From Micromonospora echinospora (GTDB taxonomy: Bacteria; Actinomycetota; Actinomycetes; Mycobacteriales; Micromonosporaceae), in NCBI RefSeq assembly GCF_014203425.1, contig NZ_JACHJC010000001.1, positions 6,589,501-6,653,500 on the forward strand: a stretch of DNA of 64,000 bases, given 5' to 3'. The notes below the pieces were generated by a model that did no database searches, was not told the DNA's origin, and was given only the letters and a program-made list of their open reading frames with translations. Position numbers and translations under genes: made by a program. Below are positions 1 to 8,419 of this stretch, in pieces (the first letter of the stretch is position 1; every line of letters starts with the position of its first letter).

Positions 1-98
1 ACATTGAAGTCCGGCCCCACCCCGCCGGTCTCGTCGGCCGAGGAGAAGATCGCGCTCAGGTCACCGGCGCTCCGGGTCGTGGCGTACCTCCCGCACAT
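1..98 (-). CDS. SRAP-domain (YedK/HMCES-type) abasic-site protein, N-terminal part
   Basis: The first 32 codons of a minus-strand gene that runs off the left edge. The protein begins MCGRYATTRSAG and contains SADETG and PDFN, the typical start of SOS-response-associated peptidase (SRAP) proteins. In that family Cys2, exposed after removal of Met1, forms a covalent thiazolidine link with abasic sites in single-stranded DNA; Cys2 is present here. ATG at 98 follows a TAGCGT -10 hexamer at 106-111 by 7 bases, so the mRNA is probably leaderless. It diverges from aroA. Only the N-terminus is visible, so the later active-site residues cannot be checked. Confidence 0.9.
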   Translation of the reverse strand, partial: MCGRYATTRSAGDLSAIFSSADETGGVGPDFN

Positions 99-105
99 GG
101 CGCCC

Positions 106-194
106 ACGCTAGCTCCATCCGGACGTTTCGGCTGTCCCGCCCAACGGGAGCAGCGGCCGCGGACGGTTCCACCGGGCCGGGAACTTGGCAGAAT
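106..194. promoter_or_regulatory. Divergent promoter region, SRAP gene and aroA
   Basis: Two -10-like hexamers face outward. Minus strand: TAGCGT (plus-strand 106-111), 7 bases before the SRAP ATG. Plus strand: CAGAAT at 189-194, 6 bases before the aroA GTG at 201. In both cases transcription would start at or next to the start codon, as expected of leaderless mRNAs. No clear -35 elements are seen. Confidence 0.5.
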
Positions 195-200
195 GTGACC

Positions 201-1502
201 GTGGGGAATCCGACCGCGACACCTCAGCCGCAACCCTGGACCGCGCCGACCGCGAGCGACCCGGTCGCCGCGACGCTGCGCCTGCCCGGCTCCAAGTCGA
301 TGACCGCCCGGGCCCTGGTGCTCTGCGCACTGGCCAGCGGACCGTCGACACTGGCCCGGCCGCTGCGCGCCCGGGACACCGAGCTGATGGCCGGCGGCCT
401 GCGCGAGCTGGGCGCGCACGTGTCCATCTCCGACGACGACCGCTGGCTGGTCCGCCCGCATCCGCTCGCCGGGCCGGCACACGTCGACGTCGGCCTGGCC
501 GGAACGGTGATGCGCTTCCTGCCCCCGGTGGCGGGGCTGGCGGCCGGCCGGGTCACGTTCGACGGTGACCCGCACGCCCGCACCCGCCCGCTCGGCCCGC
601 TGATCGGCGCGCTGCGGGCGCTCGGCGTCCGCATCGACGCCCCGCCGACGGGCAGCCTGCCACTCGTCGTGCTCGGCGCCGGCCGGGTCGCCGGCGGCGA
701 CGTGGTGATCGACGCCTCCGCGTCCAGCCAGCTCGTCTCCGGGCTGCTGCTGGCCGCGCCCCGGTTCGACAGGGGCGTGGTGGTCCGCCACCAGGGTCCC
801 CCGGTCCCGTCCGCGCCGCACGTACGGATGACGGTGCAGATGCTGCGCGCCGCCGGCGCCGCGGTGGACGACACCACGCCGGACGTCTGGACCGTCGAGC
901 CGGGCCCGCTGTCCGGGCGTGGCTGGGAGATCGAGCCCGACCTCTCCGGCGCCGCGCCGTTCTTCGCCGCCGCGCTCGTCACCGGCGGCGAGGTGACGCT
1001 CCAGGACTGGCCGCGCAGCAGCCTCCAGCCGGTCGAGCAGCTGCGGGACCTGCTGCACCGGATGGGCGGCGAGGTGACGCTCGGCACCGGCGGCCTGACC
1101 GTGCGGGGCACCGGCACGGTACGCGGGCTGGACGCCGACCTCTCCGACGTCGGCGAGCTGACCCCGGTGCTGACCGCGCTCACGCTGCTGGCCGACGGCC
1201 CGTCCCGGCTCACCGGCATCGGCCACATCAGGGGCCACGAGACCGACCGGGTCACCGCGCTGGCGAAGGAGTTCACCGCGCTCGGCGCGGACATCACCGA
1301 GACCCCCGACGGCCTGGAGATCCGGCCCCGCCCGCTGCGCGGCGGGACGTTCCGCACCTACGCCGACCACCGGATGGCGCACGCCGCCGCGGTGGCCGGG
1401 CTCGCCGTCCCCGGCATCGAGGTCGACGACGTGGCGTGCACCTCCAAGACCATGCCGGAGTTCCCGGCACTATGGTCGGGGATGGTGACCGGCAAGAACT
1501 GA
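201..1502 (+). CDS. aroA: 3-phosphoshikimate 1-carboxyvinyltransferase (EPSP synthase)
   Basis: Sixth step of the shikimate pathway: joins shikimate-3-phosphate and phosphoenolpyruvate to EPSP in the cytoplasm. About 433 residues, normal for the family. Visible motifs are the N-terminal LPGSKSMTARALVL phosphate-binding segment, LRARDTELM, LAGTVMRFLPP (counterpart of the GNAGTAMR loop), LSDVGELTPVL, GHIRGHETDR and the C-terminal YADHRMAHA. GTG at 201 is preferred over the in-frame GTG at 195 because CAGAAT lies 6 bases upstream of 201, giving a leaderless start. rsgA follows 15 bases after the stop in the same frame, so the two are probably one operon. Confidence 0.95.
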   Translation: MGNPTATPQPQPWTAPTASDPVAATLRLPGSKSMTARALVLCALASGPSTLARPLRARDTELMAGGLRELGAHVSISDDDRWLVRPHPLAGPAHVDVGLAGTVMRFLPPVAGLAAGRVTFDGDPHARTRPLGPLIGALRALGVRIDAPPTGSLPLVVLGAGRVAGGDVVIDASASSQLVSGLLLAAPRFDRGVVVRHQGPPVPSAPHVRMTVQMLRAAGAAVDDTTPDVWTVEPGPLSGRGWEIEPDLSGAAPFFAAALVTGGEVTLQDWPRSSLQPVEQLRDLLHRMGGEVTLGTGGLTVRGTGTVRGLDADLSDVGELTPVLTALTLLADGPSRLTGIGHIRGHETDRVTALAKEFTALGADITETPDGLEIRPRPLRGGTFRTYADHRMAHAAAVAGLAVPGIEVDDVACTSKTMPEFPALWSGMVTGKN

Positions 1503-1517
1503 CAGCGGGGGGACGTC

Positions 1518-2600
1518 CTGGCGACGAAGCGGCGGGAGTACGACGAGGACGACGTCCGGGTCCGACCGGGCCGGTCGTCGCGACCGCGTACGCGCACCCG
1601 CCCTCAGCACGCCGACGCCGTCGACGGGTTCGTCATCGCCGTCGACCGGGGCCGCTACACCTGCGTGCTGGCCGGCGCAGGGCCCGACGCCCCGCTCGTC
1701 ACCGCCATGCGCGCCCGTGAGCTGGGACGCAAGTCGGTGGTGGTGGGCGACCGGGTGGGGCTGGTCGGCGACACCTCCGGCGCGCCGGGCGCGCTGGCCC
1801 GCATCGTGCGCATCGCCGAGCGGACCTCGGTGCTGCGGCGTACCGCCGACGACGACGAGACCACCGCCGAAGGGCGGCTGGAACGGGTGGTGGTGGCGAA
1901 CGCCGACCAGTTGGTGATCGTCAGCGCGCTCGCCGATCCGCCGCCGCGTACCGGGTTCATCGACCGCTGCCTGGTGGCCGCGTACGACGCCGACATCGAG
2001 CCGCTGCTCTGCCTCACCAAGGCCGACCTGGGCGGCCCGGAGGCGGTGCTCGGCTACTACACCGAGCTGGAGCTGCCGTACGTGCTGATCCGCCCGGACT
2101 CCGACCTGGCCGCGCTCCGCGCGTTGCTCGCCGGCCGGGTGTCGGTGATGGTGGGCCACTCCGGGGTGGGCAAGTCGACGCTCGTCAACCGCCTGGTCCC
2201 GGACGCCGAGCGGGCTGTCGGCACGGTCAGCGCGATCGGCCGGGGCCGGCACACGTCGACGAGCGCGGTGGCGCTGCGCCTGCCGCCGGAGCCGGACACC
2301 GACGGCGACAGCGGCTGGATCGTCGACACTCCCGGGGTACGCAGCTTCGGGCTGGCCCACGTGTCCGCCGAGAGCCTGCTGCACGGCTTCCCCGACCTGG
2401 TCGAGGCGACTGTGGACTGCCCGGCCAACTGCCCGCACACCGCCGACGAGGCGGACTGCGCGCTGGACGCCTGGGTGGCCGCCGGGAAGGCGGACGCGCG
2501 TCGGCTCGCCTCGTACCGGCGGTTGCTGGCCTCCCGCAGCGGCGAGGGCGACCCGCGCGAGCCCGAGCGCAACCCCGGCGACCCGCTCGCCGGGTCCTGA
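1518..2600 (+). CDS. rsgA: Small ribosomal subunit biogenesis GTPase RsgA
   Basis: Circularly permuted GTPase that acts late in 30S subunit maturation. G4 (LTKADL) precedes the P-loop (GHSGVGKST), and DTPG (G3) follows. The C-terminal zinc knuckle reads CPANCPHTADEADC. The N-terminal basic peptide typical of actinobacterial RsgA (YDEDDVRVRPG, then RTRTRPQHADAVDG) is clearly coded upstream of the first ATG/GTG/TTG codon (GTG at 1665). The only start-like codon between the aroA stop and that peptide is CTG at 1518, which has a purine-rich GGGGGGAC stretch just before it. I therefore place the start at CTG, giving about 360 residues. A start at 1665 would remove conserved sequence. Confidence 0.87.
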   Translation: MATKRREYDEDDVRVRPGRSSRPRTRTRPQHADAVDGFVIAVDRGRYTCVLAGAGPDAPLVTAMRARELGRKSVVVGDRVGLVGDTSGAPGALARIVRIAERTSVLRRTADDDETTAEGRLERVVVANADQLVIVSALADPPPRTGFIDRCLVAAYDADIEPLLCLTKADLGGPEAVLGYYTELELPYVLIRPDSDLAALRALLAGRVSVMVGHSGVGKSTLVNRLVPDAERAVGTVSAIGRGRHTSTSAVALRLPPEPDTDGDSGWIVDTPGVRSFGLAHVSAESLLHGFPDLVEATVDCPANCPHTADEADCALDAWVAAGKADARRLASYRRLLASRSGEGDPREPERNPGDPLAGS

Positions 2601-2655
2601 CCGGCGTCGCCGGCCGGACCTATGGCGCCGGGCCTCGCCGGTACGCTGACCCACC

Positions 2656-3348
2656 ATGATCGATCCCCGGCCGACCCCACGGCCTCTGCCCGCCGAGCGG
2701 GTGCTGGAGCTGGCCGCGCCGATGCTCGCCGAGGTGGGTGGCGAGTGGCGGATGACCGACGGGCCGATGCTGCGGTCGGGGTCGCTGGGCGTCCGGGTCC
2801 TTCCACCGGACAGCGACGACTACCGTCACCTGGACCTGGAGCTCCTGCTGAACGCGGACCGGCCGGACGTGCCGACCATCGTCGACTGCACGCTCGGCCT
2901 GGCGGCCGACCCGGTCGAGGCGGCCCGCCAGGCGATCGGCGCGTGGATCGAGACCTGCCTGGTGACGGTCCTGGAGATGATCGAGCAGCGAGGGCGGCTG
3001 GCGAGCCACTTCAGGTCGGGCGACAAGGGCGGGTTCGCCGGCTGGCATGCGATCGTCGGCGGCGTGACCGGATGGTCCGCCGACGGATCGCAGCACAAGC
3101 AGGAGTGGTTCGCCGAGGCGATGCCGTGGTCGACCCTGGCGCCGGTGATCGCGGCCGGGCTGGACCGGCCACATCTCAACGGCGTTCGCATGCTGGTCGG
3201 CCAGGGTGGTGACGTCACCGAGTGCGAGGTGCGGATCAACGGCCGACGGCACGAGCCGTCCGCCGCCGCGCTCGCCGCTCTGGACTGGCCGCGCACCGAC
3301 CGTTTCGGTCTGGCACGCACCTTCGTCCTCCTGGTCGGCCCCGACTGA
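2656..3348 (+). CDS. DUF6348-like protein
   Basis: A 230-residue soluble protein of unknown function. Its length and segments such as IVDCTLG, GGVTGWSADGS, VRINGRRHE and ALAALDWPR match what I remember of the actinobacterial DUF6348 family. There is no signal peptide and no obvious catalytic motif. ATG at 2656 follows TACGCT (2642-2647) by 8 bases, so it is probably transcribed from its own leaderless promoter and not with rsgA. Family assignment is from memory; the gene itself is secure. Confidence 0.75.
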   Translation: MIDPRPTPRPLPAERVLELAAPMLAEVGGEWRMTDGPMLRSGSLGVRVLPPDSDDYRHLDLELLLNADRPDVPTIVDCTLGLAADPVEAARQAIGAWIETCLVTVLEMIEQRGRLASHFRSGDKGGFAGWHAIVGGVTGWSADGSQHKQEWFAEAMPWSTLAPVIAAGLDRPHLNGVRMLVGQGGDVTECEVRINGRRHEPSAAALAALDWPRTDRFGLARTFVLLVGPD

Positions 3349-3416
3349 GGCGGTGACAGCGCTCGGGTGACGCCCCGACGACCGACGGTCGTGGTCACGC
3401 CACTAGCGTGTCGGAC

Positions 3417-4235
3417 ATGACCGGGTACGCCGACGACCTCGCCCTCGCCCACCTGCTCGCCGACGCCGCGGACGCGGTCTCCTCGGCCCGGTTCCGCGCG
3501 CTGGACCTGCGCGTCGAGTCGAAGCCGGACCTGACCCCGGTCTCCGACGCGGACACCGCCGTGGAGCGGGAGATCCGCGCGCTGCTGGCCGCCCACCGTC
3601 CCGGCGACGGCCTGCTCGGCGAGGAGTACGGCGAGCAGCCGCCGGCCGGTCCCGACGGGCGGCGCTGGGTGATCGACCCGATCGACGGCACGAAGAACTT
3701 CGTCCGGGGCGTACCGGTCTGGGCCACGCTCATCGCGCTGCTGGAGCACGACCGGCCGGTGCTCGGCCTGGTCTCCGCCCCGGCGCTGGGCCGCCGCTGG
3801 TGGGGCGCGCTCGGCGCGGGCGCGTTCGCCGGCACCGGACCGGCGGACGGCACGCCGATCCGGGTCTCCGGCGTGACAGCGCTCGGCGACGCGAGCTTCT
3901 GCTACTCGTCGCTGACCGGGTGGGAGCAGGCCGGCCGCCTCGACGCGGTGCTCCAGCTCATGCGGGACACCTGGCGCAGCCGCGCGTACGGCGACTTCTA
4001 CGGTTACATGCTGCTGGCCGAGGGTGCGCTGGACGTGATGGTGGAGCCGGAGCTGTCGCTGTGGGACATCGCCGCGCTGGTGCCGATCGTCACGGAGGCG
4101 GGCGGCGTGATCACCGATCTGGCCGGGCGGCCCGCCCCGGCCGGCGCGGACTCCGCCGACATCAGCGCCCTGGCCAGCAACGGAGCGCTGCACGACGACA
4201 TCCTGGCCCGGCTCGGCCGTCCAGCCGAGCGCTGA
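3417..4235 (+). CDS. hisN: Histidinol-phosphatase, inositol monophosphatase type
   Basis: Mg-dependent phosphatase of the IMPase fold; in actinobacteria HisN removes phosphate from histidinol phosphate in histidine synthesis. The metal-binding motifs are in order: SDADTAVEREI, GEEYGE, WVIDPIDGTKNF, and the C-terminal LWDIAALVPIVTEAGG. About 272 residues, normal for HisN. ATG at 3417 sits 7 bases after a TAGCGT hexamer (3404-3409), so I prefer it to the in-frame GTG at 3408, which would fall inside the -10 region. A general inositol-1-phosphatase cannot be fully excluded. Confidence 0.88.
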   Translation: MTGYADDLALAHLLADAADAVSSARFRALDLRVESKPDLTPVSDADTAVEREIRALLAAHRPGDGLLGEEYGEQPPAGPDGRRWVIDPIDGTKNFVRGVPVWATLIALLEHDRPVLGLVSAPALGRRWWGALGAGAFAGTGPADGTPIRVSGVTALGDASFCYSSLTGWEQAGRLDAVLQLMRDTWRSRAYGDFYGYMLLAEGALDVMVEPELSLWDIAALVPIVTEAGGVITDLAGRPAPAGADSADISALASNGALHDDILARLGRPAER

Positions 4236-4262
4236 ACCGGGAAGAGCCTCTATCCTCGCCAG

Positions 4263-5267
4263 GTGGTTTCCTCCGGTTGGTGCTTCCTGGCAGCGATGAT
4301 CATCGCGTACGGCTTCGCCAACCTTCTCCAGTCGGTCGCCGCGGCGCGGACAACTGTGCACCACACGTTCGACCCGGGGCTGCTGCTGCGCCTCGCCGGG
4401 CACCGGACGTACCTGATCGGTCTGGCCTGCCAGGTCGTCGGCTTCGTGCTGGCGTTCCTGGCCCGCCGCGACCTGCCGCTGTTCCTGGTGCAGGCGAGCG
4501 TGGCGGCCGGGCTCGGGGTGACCGCCGTGCTCGGCGTGCTGGTGCTCAAGTGGCGGTTGCCGGCCGCCGAGGTGGTGCTGCTGGTGCTGCTGTTCGGCGG
4601 CATCACCGCGCTCGTGCTGTCGGCCCAGCCGGCCCCGTCGCGGCAGCTCGGCACCGCCGGGCTGGTCGGCCTGGCGGTGGCGGTGGCGGTGATCGCCGGG
4701 TCCGGCTTCTTCGCGGCCCGGCTGCACGGCGCGCTCGGGTCGGTGGTGCTCGGTTCGCTTGCCGGGATGGCGTTCTCCGCCGCGGCGGTGGCGGCCCGGC
4801 CGCTCGCGTCGGCCGGTTCGGCGGAGGCGTTCGTCCGCGACCCGCTGCTCTACCTGCTGATCGTCCACTCGGTGATCGGTCAGCTGCTGCTCGGCCTCGC
4901 CATGCAGCGGGGGTCGACGACGGCGGCGGTGGCCGCGATGGACGCCGCCGGCGCGGTGCCCGCGGCGATCGTCGGCCTGCTGCTGCTGAACGACAAGATC
5001 TGGCCCGGGCGGGAGTGGCTGGCCGGCCTGGGCTTCCTGGTCACGCTCGCGGCGGTGGTCGGCCTGACCCGGTACGCCGCACCGCAGCACCAGCACGCCA
5101 GCGCCCGCGACCGCCAGAAGGCGACAGTGGGCGCCGGGATGGTGCCCGTTCAGGCCGCCTCGACCGGTCCCCGTTCCGAGACGGCCACCTCGACCGGCGG
5201 CGTCACCTCGACCGGCGTCGGCTCGATCGGCGGGGCCGGCCGGCGACGCCCGATCACCCGCTCGTAG
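4263..5267 (+). CDS. DMT-like integral membrane protein
   Basis: 334 residues with about nine or ten hydrophobic helices in the pattern of the drug/metabolite transporter superfamily (EamA-like), here split by short loops such as LARRDLPLF. The substrate is unknown. GTG at 4263 follows a good TATCCT -10 (4251-4256) by 6 bases, a clear leaderless start. The last roughly 45 residues are a polar Ser/Thr/Gly-rich tail without helices. They lie antisense to the end of the convergent glycosyltransferase gene, a 118-base overlap. The tail may have grown by loss of an earlier stop. Confidence 0.8.
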   Translation: MVSSGWCFLAAMIIAYGFANLLQSVAAARTTVHHTFDPGLLLRLAGHRTYLIGLACQVVGFVLAFLARRDLPLFLVQASVAAGLGVTAVLGVLVLKWRLPAAEVVLLVLLFGGITALVLSAQPAPSRQLGTAGLVGLAVAVAVIAGSGFFAARLHGALGSVVLGSLAGMAFSAAAVAARPLASAGSAEAFVRDPLLYLLIVHSVIGQLLLGLAMQRGSTTAAVAAMDAAGAVPAAIVGLLLLNDKIWPGREWLAGLGFLVTLAAVVGLTRYAAPQHQHASARDRQKATVGAGMVPVQAASTGPRSETATSTGGVTSTGVGSIGGAGRRRPITRS

Positions 5268-6418
5268 AGGCGTTCCAGCGCGGTGGCGGTACGTTCCCAG
5301 GTGTAGCTGCACCGGACCCGGTCCACAGCGGCGTGCCCGTACGCGAACCGTCCGGCGTTGTCCGACAGCAGCCGGCGCAGCGTGACCCCGAGCGTGCGCA
5401 CGTCACCCGGCGGCACCAGCTTGCCGGTCACCTCGTCCACCACCGCGTCGGCGATGCCGCCCATCGCGTACCCGACCACCGGCACGCCGCAGGCCATCGC
5501 CTCCAGCGACACCCGCCCGGCCGACGCGTAGTGCGGCGTGCAGGCCACCACGTCGGCGGAGCGGTACCAGGTCGCCATCTGGTCGTGCGGTACCGCGCCG
5601 ACCAGCTTCACCTGCTCCGCCACGCCGGCCCGCTCGGCCAGCTCACGCAGCCGGCGCGCCTCGGCGTGCCCGTCCAGCCGCTCGGCCGGCGGGCCACCGG
5701 CGATCACCAGCTCCGCGTCGCCCACCAGCCGCATCGCGCGGATCAGGTCGTCCTGCCCGTGCCCGGGCGCCAGCCCGCCGACGGAGAGGATCCGGGGCCG
5801 CTGGTCCCGGGGCGCCGCCTCGCCGTCCGGGTGGAACTGGCCGGTGTCCACCCCGGTCGGCACCATCGCCACGGCGGTGCGTTGCAGGCCCATCCGGGTC
5901 AGCTCGTCGACCTCGTCGTTGCACTGGGCCACCGCCACGTCCACCGCCCGGGTCAGCGCCCGTTCCAGCGGGATGCGCTCGCCCGGCCCGCCGTAACGGG
6001 ACCCGAGGTGCCGCAGCTGCTCGACGCCGAGCGAGTGGAACGTCTGCACCACCGGGATGTCGGTGGCGCGTACCGCGTGGGCGGCGGCCAGCCCGCCGAC
6101 CCAGTAGTGGCCGTGCACCACGTCGGGGGTCCAGTCGCCGGCCCACTGCCCGGCCAGCCAGCGGCCGTACTCGGCGACGAACGGCACCAGCTCGGCGGTG
6201 GAGAGCACGTCGGGCGGACCGACCGGCACGCGTTCCACCCGGTAGCCGTCGAGTTCGGTCAGGGCCGGCTGGGCGGCGGCGGCACGGCGCTCGTACACGC
6301 GGACGTCATGGCCCCGGGCGGCGAGCTCCGCCGCCACGCGCGCAATGTGCTCCTGCGTCCCGACGGTGGGACCGTCGGTGGACGAGCCGGCGTGCGCGCA
6401 TACAAGGCCGACGCGCAT
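5150..6418 (-). CDS. Glycosyltransferase, GT4 family (GT-B fold)
   Basis: 422 residues. N-terminal Rossmann half begins MRVGLVCAHAGSSTDGP with GGxx-type acceptor loop features (GTQEHIARVAAEL) and VVHGHYWVGGLAA, as in retaining sucrose-phosphate-synthase-like GT4 enzymes. The C-terminal nucleotide-sugar domain contains ILSVGGLAPGHGQDDLI and VSLEAMACGVPVVGY. In the usual E-x7-E motif the first Glu is replaced by Ala (ASAGRVSLE), while the second is kept. ATG at 6418 has a perfect GGAGG six bases upstream. Donor and acceptor are unknown. It shows some resemblance to MshA but lacks that enzyme's usual N-terminal signature. Confidence 0.85.
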   Translation of the reverse strand: MRVGLVCAHAGSSTDGPTVGTQEHIARVAAELAARGHDVRVYERRAAAAQPALTELDGYRVERVPVGPPDVLSTAELVPFVAEYGRWLAGQWAGDWTPDVVHGHYWVGGLAAAHAVRATDIPVVQTFHSLGVEQLRHLGSRYGGPGERIPLERALTRAVDVAVAQCNDEVDELTRMGLQRTAVAMVPTGVDTGQFHPDGEAAPRDQRPRILSVGGLAPGHGQDDLIRAMRLVGDAELVIAGGPPAERLDGHAEARRLRELAERAGVAEQVKLVGAVPHDQMATWYRSADVVACTPHYASAGRVSLEAMACGVPVVGYAMGGIADAVVDEVTGKLVPPGDVRTLGVTLRRLLSDNAGRFAYGHAAVDRVRCSYTWERTATALERLYERVIGRRRPAPPIEPTPVEVTPPVEVAVSERGPVEAA

Positions 6419-6612
6419 GGTGCACCTCCATGCGTTTCTCGCGTAGCGGGGTCTCCGGTCAGAGCGTCCCATTAACCCAGGTCCGGCGCGCCCAAACCTG
6501 GCAGATCGGCGTCACCGGGCCACCGCCGTCCCGCGAGCGGGACGGCGGACCGAACCCGATCACCGTCGAAATCGGTCGGCATGACCGGGCGGCCCGGGGG
6601 TACCGCCGGGGA

Positions 6613-7611
6613 ATGCCGCTAACCCGTAGCCTCTCCGACGCCACAGTCGTCATCACCGGCGCGTCCAGCGGGATCGGCGCGGCGACCGCGTACGCGCTGG
6701 CCCAGCGGGGCGCCGACGTGGTGCTCGCCGCCCGGACCGAGTCCGCGCTGCGCCGGGTGGCGGCGAGCTGCCGGGAACTGGGCGGACGGGCCCTGGTGGT
6801 GCCCACCGACGTGACCGACCCGGAGGCGGTGGAGCAGTTGGCGGCGCGGGCGGTGGCCGAGTTCGGCCGGATCGACGCCTGGATCAACAACGCCGCGGTG
6901 GGCACCGTGGGGCTGTTCGACGAGATCCCGGTGGCCGAGTTCCGCCGGGTGGTGGACGTGAACCTGCTGGGGGCCGTGTACGGGACGCGCGCGGCGCTGC
7001 CCTGGCTGACCGCGGCCGGTGGCGGGGTGCTGGTGAACAACGCGTCGGTGCTGGCCGAGGTGGCGATGCCGTACCAGTCGGCGTACAACGCCACGAAGCA
7101 CGCGATCCGCGGGCTGGCCGACACCGTGCGGCAGGAGCTGCGGGTGACCGGCCGGGGGAACATCTCGATCTGCACCGTGCTGCCGGCCACCATCGACACG
7201 CCGTTCTTCCGGCACGCGGCCAACCACACCGGCCGGGAGCTGACCCCGCCACCGCCTGTGTACCCGCCGGAGATGGTCGCCGAGACGATCGTGAAGCTGC
7301 TGCGCCGGCCCCGGCGGGAGGCGTACGCGGGCGGTGCGGCCCGGCTGATCGGGCTCCAGTGGCGGCTCGCCCCGGCGCTGGCCGAGCGGGTGCTCGGCTG
7401 GTACACCGCGCGCACCCAGTTCGGTCCCGGCGTACGCGCCGACTCCACCGGCGCCGTCTTCACCCCTGGCGGGGAGGCCGAGCGGACCGACGGCTGGTCC
7501 GGGCGGCGTGGTCAGATGCTGCGGCTCACCGCGGCCGTCGGCCTGGCGGCCGGCACCGCCGTGGGTACGGCGGCGGCGATCAGCCGCCGGTCGCGGGTGG
7601 GTCGGCCGTGA
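6613..7611 (+). CDS. Short-chain dehydrogenase/reductase with C-terminal extension
   Basis: NAD(P)-dependent oxidoreductase of the classical SDR type. Visible are the cofactor loop TGASSGIG, the NNAAVG motif, Ser of the catalytic triad in NNASVL, and YNATK (Tyr/Lys). About 332 residues; the extra C-terminal 80 or so residues include a hydrophobic stretch (LRLTAAVGLAAGTAVGTAAA) followed by a basic tail, suggesting membrane association. ATG at 6613 begins MPLTRSLSDATVVITG; a weak TACCGC hexamer lies 6 bases upstream. The stop overlaps a possible GTG of the next gene. The substrate cannot be told from sequence. Confidence 0.87.
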   Translation: MPLTRSLSDATVVITGASSGIGAATAYALAQRGADVVLAARTESALRRVAASCRELGGRALVVPTDVTDPEAVEQLAARAVAEFGRIDAWINNAAVGTVGLFDEIPVAEFRRVVDVNLLGAVYGTRAALPWLTAAGGGVLVNNASVLAEVAMPYQSAYNATKHAIRGLADTVRQELRVTGRGNISICTVLPATIDTPFFRHAANHTGRELTPPPPVYPPEMVAETIVKLLRRPRREAYAGGAARLIGLQWRLAPALAERVLGWYTARTQFGPGVRADSTGAVFTPGGEAERTDGWSGRRGQMLRLTAAVGLAAGTAVGTAAAISRRSRVGRP

Positions 7612-7667
7612 GTCCCGCGGACCGGACCGATGCGCGGGCGGCGGCCGAGGTGCACAATGGGGCGATC

Positions 7668-8339
7668 ATGCCGACGGATGCGCGTTGCCTGGTGGAGACC
7701 GACGATTCCTCCGCCAGAGTCCGGCTGACCGGCGTGCTCGACCGGGCCGAGGTGGAGGCCGTACGGGAAGCGCTGCTGGCCCGGCTGTGGCAGCGCCCCG
7801 GCCTGTTGCTGGTCGACCTGTCCGGGGTACGGATCCCCGACCCGGTGGCCCGCGACGCGCTCGACGGGGTCTGCCGGGCGGTGGCCGACTGGCCCGCCAG
7901 CGAGATGCTGCTCGACCCGGACGGCGCGCCGCCGGACCCGCCGCCGGATCCGCTCGGCGTCGAGCTGCCCCCGGTGGTCGAGGCCGCGCGCGAGGCGCGG
8001 TCGCTGGTCGCCGCCGGGTGCCTCCGGTGGGGCCTGCCGGAGCTGGTCGAGCCGGCCTGCATCGCGGTCACCGAGATGGTCAACAACGTGGTGGCGCACG
8101 CCCTGACCCCGATGACGCTCCGGCTGGCGCCGCGCGGCAACGCGCTGCACGTGGCCGTCCGCGACCACTCGGCCGGGCAGCCCGCGTACGCGGGGCCGGC
8201 GTCGGCGGACGCGCTGGGCGGGCGCGGGCTGCTGCTCATCGACACGGTGGCCCGGCGCTGGGGCAGCACGCCGCTGCCCGACGGCAAGGTGGTGTGGTGC
8301 GTGCTGTACGTCGAGGACGAGGCGGCGGTCCGCAACTGA
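7668..8339 (+). CDS. STAS-like/GHKL ATPase fusion regulator
   Basis: 223 residues combining an N-terminal STAS-like segment (VRLTGVLDRAEVEAV, LLLVDLSGVRIPDP) with a C-terminal HATPase_c_2 domain (N box EMVNNVVAH, then RDHSAG and GGRGLLLID). This resembles the anti-sigma and anti-anti-sigma proteins of stress partner-switching systems, here in one chain. No cognate sigma factor is adjacent. ATG at 7668 is my choice; GTG at 7608 overlaps the SDR stop by four bases and would add 20 poorly conserved-looking residues. The upstream overlap suggests co-transcription with the SDR gene. Confidence 0.75.
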   Translation: MPTDARCLVETDDSSARVRLTGVLDRAEVEAVREALLARLWQRPGLLLVDLSGVRIPDPVARDALDGVCRAVADWPASEMLLDPDGAPPDPPPDPLGVELPPVVEAAREARSLVAAGCLRWGLPELVEPACIAVTEMVNNVVAHALTPMTLRLAPRGNALHVAVRDHSAGQPAYAGPASADALGGRGLLLIDTVARRWGSTPLPDGKVVWCVLYVEDEAAVRN

Positions 8340-8419
8340 GGTGCCCTTTCGCACCGTTGCTCCCGATCCTCCCGGCCGGTTGCGGTTAGGGCGGGGAGCC
8401 CAGTGGGTAGTTCCCGGGC

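Noticed and set aside
2826..5312. Very long open frames on the minus strand (and similar ones at 1470-2657, 12293-13813, 16099-17448 and 26931-28868)
   Set aside because: They lie antisense to well-supported genes, have repetitive Arg/Gly/His-rich translations and no domain signal. They are by-products of extreme GC bias.
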